Assembly (NCBI GenBank): GCA_022615475.1
Contig: JAKEGQ010000034.1
Span: forward strand, 1 to 5,196
Direction of reading: 5' to 3'
DNA length: 5,196 bases
DNA from: Candidatus Methylomirabilota bacterium
GTDB taxonomy: Bacteria > Methylomirabilota > Methylomirabilia > Methylomirabilales > CSP1-5
Shown: in pieces, positions 4,444-5,196 of the stretch
Layout of the letters: each line of letters starts with the position of its first letter
Position numbering within the stretch: position 1 is the stretch's first letter
The notes under the pieces: model-generated
What the model was told of the DNA's origin: nothing
The model's input: only the letters and a program-made list of their open reading frames with translations
Databases searched by the model: none
Translations under genes and position numbers: made by a program

Positions 4444-4474
4444 AAAAAGCAAACGCACGCAGTGCGTTTGCTTT
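4444..4474. terminator. bidirectional rho-independent terminator
   Basis: AAAGCAAACGCAC (4446-4458) and GTGCGTTTGCTTT (4462-4474) are a perfect 13-bp inverted repeat with a three-base loop GCA. Five A residues (4444-4448) on the plus strand give a TTTTT tail to minus-strand transcripts; the plus strand has only TTT after the stem. It starts 2 bp after the stop of the NmrA gene and can serve that gene and the convergent minus-strand transcripts. The T-run is better in the minus direction. Confidence 0.85.
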
Positions 4475-4477
4475 AGA

Positions 4478-4501
4478 GCAATGGAACAATGGAGCAGTGG
4501 A
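4478..4501. repeat. three tandem CAATGGA-type 8-mers
   Basis: GCAATGGA, ACAATGGA and GCAGTGGA follow one another directly after the terminator. This is short low-complexity sequence of the same general kind as the other degenerate tracts in the window. No function is visible. Confidence 0.5.
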
Positions 4502-4581
4502 AGAATAGATCGATCTTGGAGGCGAATTGCCCCGAGGAAGATCGAGGGGCGGGTCCGGGGACTACAATTGCCAGTGACGCG

Positions 4582-4650
4582 TTCCTATAAACCTCTACGC
4601 CATTGGCGCAATGCTAGCGATAAGTCAAGGCATTCGGCCCGAGGTGTCAA
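4582..4650 (-). repeat. 69-bp dispersed element, copy C, with embedded minus-strand promoter
   Basis: It is exactly the same length as copy A and alignable without gaps (about 51 of 69 identical by eye). Minus strand: TTGACA (4650-4645), 17 bp, TGACTT (4627-4622). The odd-centred palindrome CGCCATTGGCG (4598-4608) occupies the place of GCCTAAGGC in copy A; the inner T/A pair became A/T on both sides, so symmetry is kept while the bases differ. It begins 14 bp after the stop codon of the nuclease gene and lies in the convergent intergenic region. Confidence 0.65.
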
Positions 4651-4664
4651 CTTGGAAAAGCCGC

Positions 4665-5156
4665 CTACTGCCCCCAGAGCCCGCGTTGAGCCTGGTAAGC
4701 CTCGCGCTCGAGCGTCAGAAATAGCTCCCGATATCTTACGTTCGGCGGCACGGTCATCACCTGCGCGTAGCCGTTCCGAACCAGCCACGCATTGACGAAC
4801 GTCCCATCCTCCAAGTACACGTAGGCCAGCAGTCGCCCGTTCCGATCCCGCTGGTCTACATCAAACTCCAGGAGGATATTATGGCCCCCCACCAGCCGCC
4901 GATTGGCCTCGGCGGCTTCCTTCCCCAGGGGCTCGACGCCCTTCGTCGGGTGCCTGGTCTCGGGTGTGTTTACGCCAATGTAGCGCACCTTCTCGTGCTT
5001 CCCGCGCACGCAGCAAATCTCGATGGTGTCACCGTCAACGACCCCGACCACCTGCACCTCGGTCTCGGCTTGAGCAAAGGAGAGGCTCGTCGGGGTCGGT
5101 GAGAGAACCCAAGCAAGAACGGCCGCAAAGAGGGCGTATGTCCGTATCGTCCTCAT
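4665..5156 (-). CDS. exported thermonuclease-like protein (SNase family)
   Basis: This 163-residue protein has a Sec signal peptide (MRTIRTYALFAAVLAWVLS..., likely cut after AQA at about residue 30) and one staphylococcal-nuclease OB-fold. Active-site residues visible by comparison with S. aureus nuclease are: DGDT (Asp41, Asp43, Thr44), RYIGVNTPE (Arg58, Asn63, Thr64, Glu66) and DRNGRLLAYVY (Arg108). These match Asp21, Arg35, Asp40, Thr41, Glu43 and Arg87, with Asp40 changed to Asn, a calcium-ligand position. The catalytic Arg-Glu-Arg set is intact, so cleavage of extracellular or periplasmic DNA/RNA is likely. The C-terminus LEREAYQAQRGLWGQ is the usual family end. The ATG has a GGGG-type SD about 9 nt upstream. 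Its promoter would lie mostly outside the window. Confidence 0.92.
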   Translation of the reverse strand: MRTIRTYALFAAVLAWVLSPTPTSLSFAQAETEVQVVGVVDGDTIEICCVRGKHEKVRYIGVNTPETRHPTKGVEPLGKEAAEANRRLVGGHNILLEFDVDQRDRNGRLLAYVYLEDGTFVNAWLVRNGYAQVMTVPPNVRYRELFLTLEREAYQAQRGLWGQ

Positions 5157-5196
5157 CTGCCATTTCCCCGTTTCCTACACGCCGTAAAAGCACGGA

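Larger units (their letters stand above)
4444..4615 (-). ncRNA. candidate small RNA from orphan promoter to terminator
   Basis: The promoter boxes in copy C (TTGACA 4650-4645, TGACTT 4627-4622) have no minus-strand gene in front of them. A transcript starting near 4615 would run about 170 nt and end at the 13-bp terminator with its TTTTT tail. Within it, TCGATCTT (4510-4517) pairs perfectly with AAGATCGA (4538-4545), and the 5' part contains the dyad CGCCATTGGCG (4598-4608). There is no reading frame with an SD inside. An alternative is that these sequences are only the 3' untranslated region of the nuclease gene. Confidence 0.35.

Noticed and set aside
3512..4489. Long minus-strand frame (325 codons) opposite the NmrA-type gene
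   Set aside because: It is antisense to a protein with clear Rossmann motifs and a strong SD, is rich in Gly, Arg and Val without recognisable motifs, and crosses the terminator.

Overview
The window looks like a high-GC bacterial chromosome segment from a Gram-negative-type or deep-branching lineage. It has Shine-Dalgarno (SD)-led genes, sigma70-type -35 boxes (TTGACA), two predicted exported proteins, and intergenic spaces full of short degenerate repeats. The repeat types (CCCTTCGAC...GCTCAGGG palindromes, GGACCTC/TTCGGATT tracts, CAATGGA tracts) remind me of NC10/Methylomirabilota, Rokubacteria or similar environmental genomes. That is a low-confidence impression, not a measurement.

Layout from left to right. 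Positions 1-320 hold no supported gene. They contain one copy of a 69-bp dispersed element (41-109) and a cluster of REP-like palindromes (153-320) that ends exactly at the stop codon of the next gene. Two minus-strand genes follow: a DUF2845-like exported protein (943-1323) and, downstream of it, a DJ-1/PfpI family protein of isonitrile-hydratase type (321-926). Positions 1324-1663 are non-coding: two copies of a ~65-72-bp degenerate repeat flank a 159-bp spacer with several palindromes. Next come a minus-strand PilZ-domain gene with its own promoter (1664-2104), then a minus-strand set read from right to left: mntA (3060-3365), hepT (2698-3063) and a four-helix membrane protein (2257-2643). 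The mntA stop and hepT start overlap as ATGA. A strong hairpin sits between hepT and the membrane-protein gene. Their promoter lies back-to-back with that of a plus-strand NmrA-type NAD(P)-binding protein (3554-4441). That gene converges on a minus-strand exported staphylococcal-nuclease homologue (4665-5156), with a bidirectional terminator between them.

The genes do not form one pathway. The only clear two-component system is the HEPN/MNT toxin-antitoxin pair. The most unusual content is non-coding. A 69-bp element occurs three times (41-109, 3388-3453, 4582-4650), always in the same orientation, and each copy carries TTGACA-17 bp-TAASTT-like promoter boxes on the minus strand. One copy is placed to drive mntA-hepT. 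Another has no gene in front of it but points at a minus-strand intrinsic terminator about 170 nt away, which makes a candidate small RNA gene. The left-hand palindrome cluster shows paired base changes in its stems, so its hairpin shape appears to be conserved.
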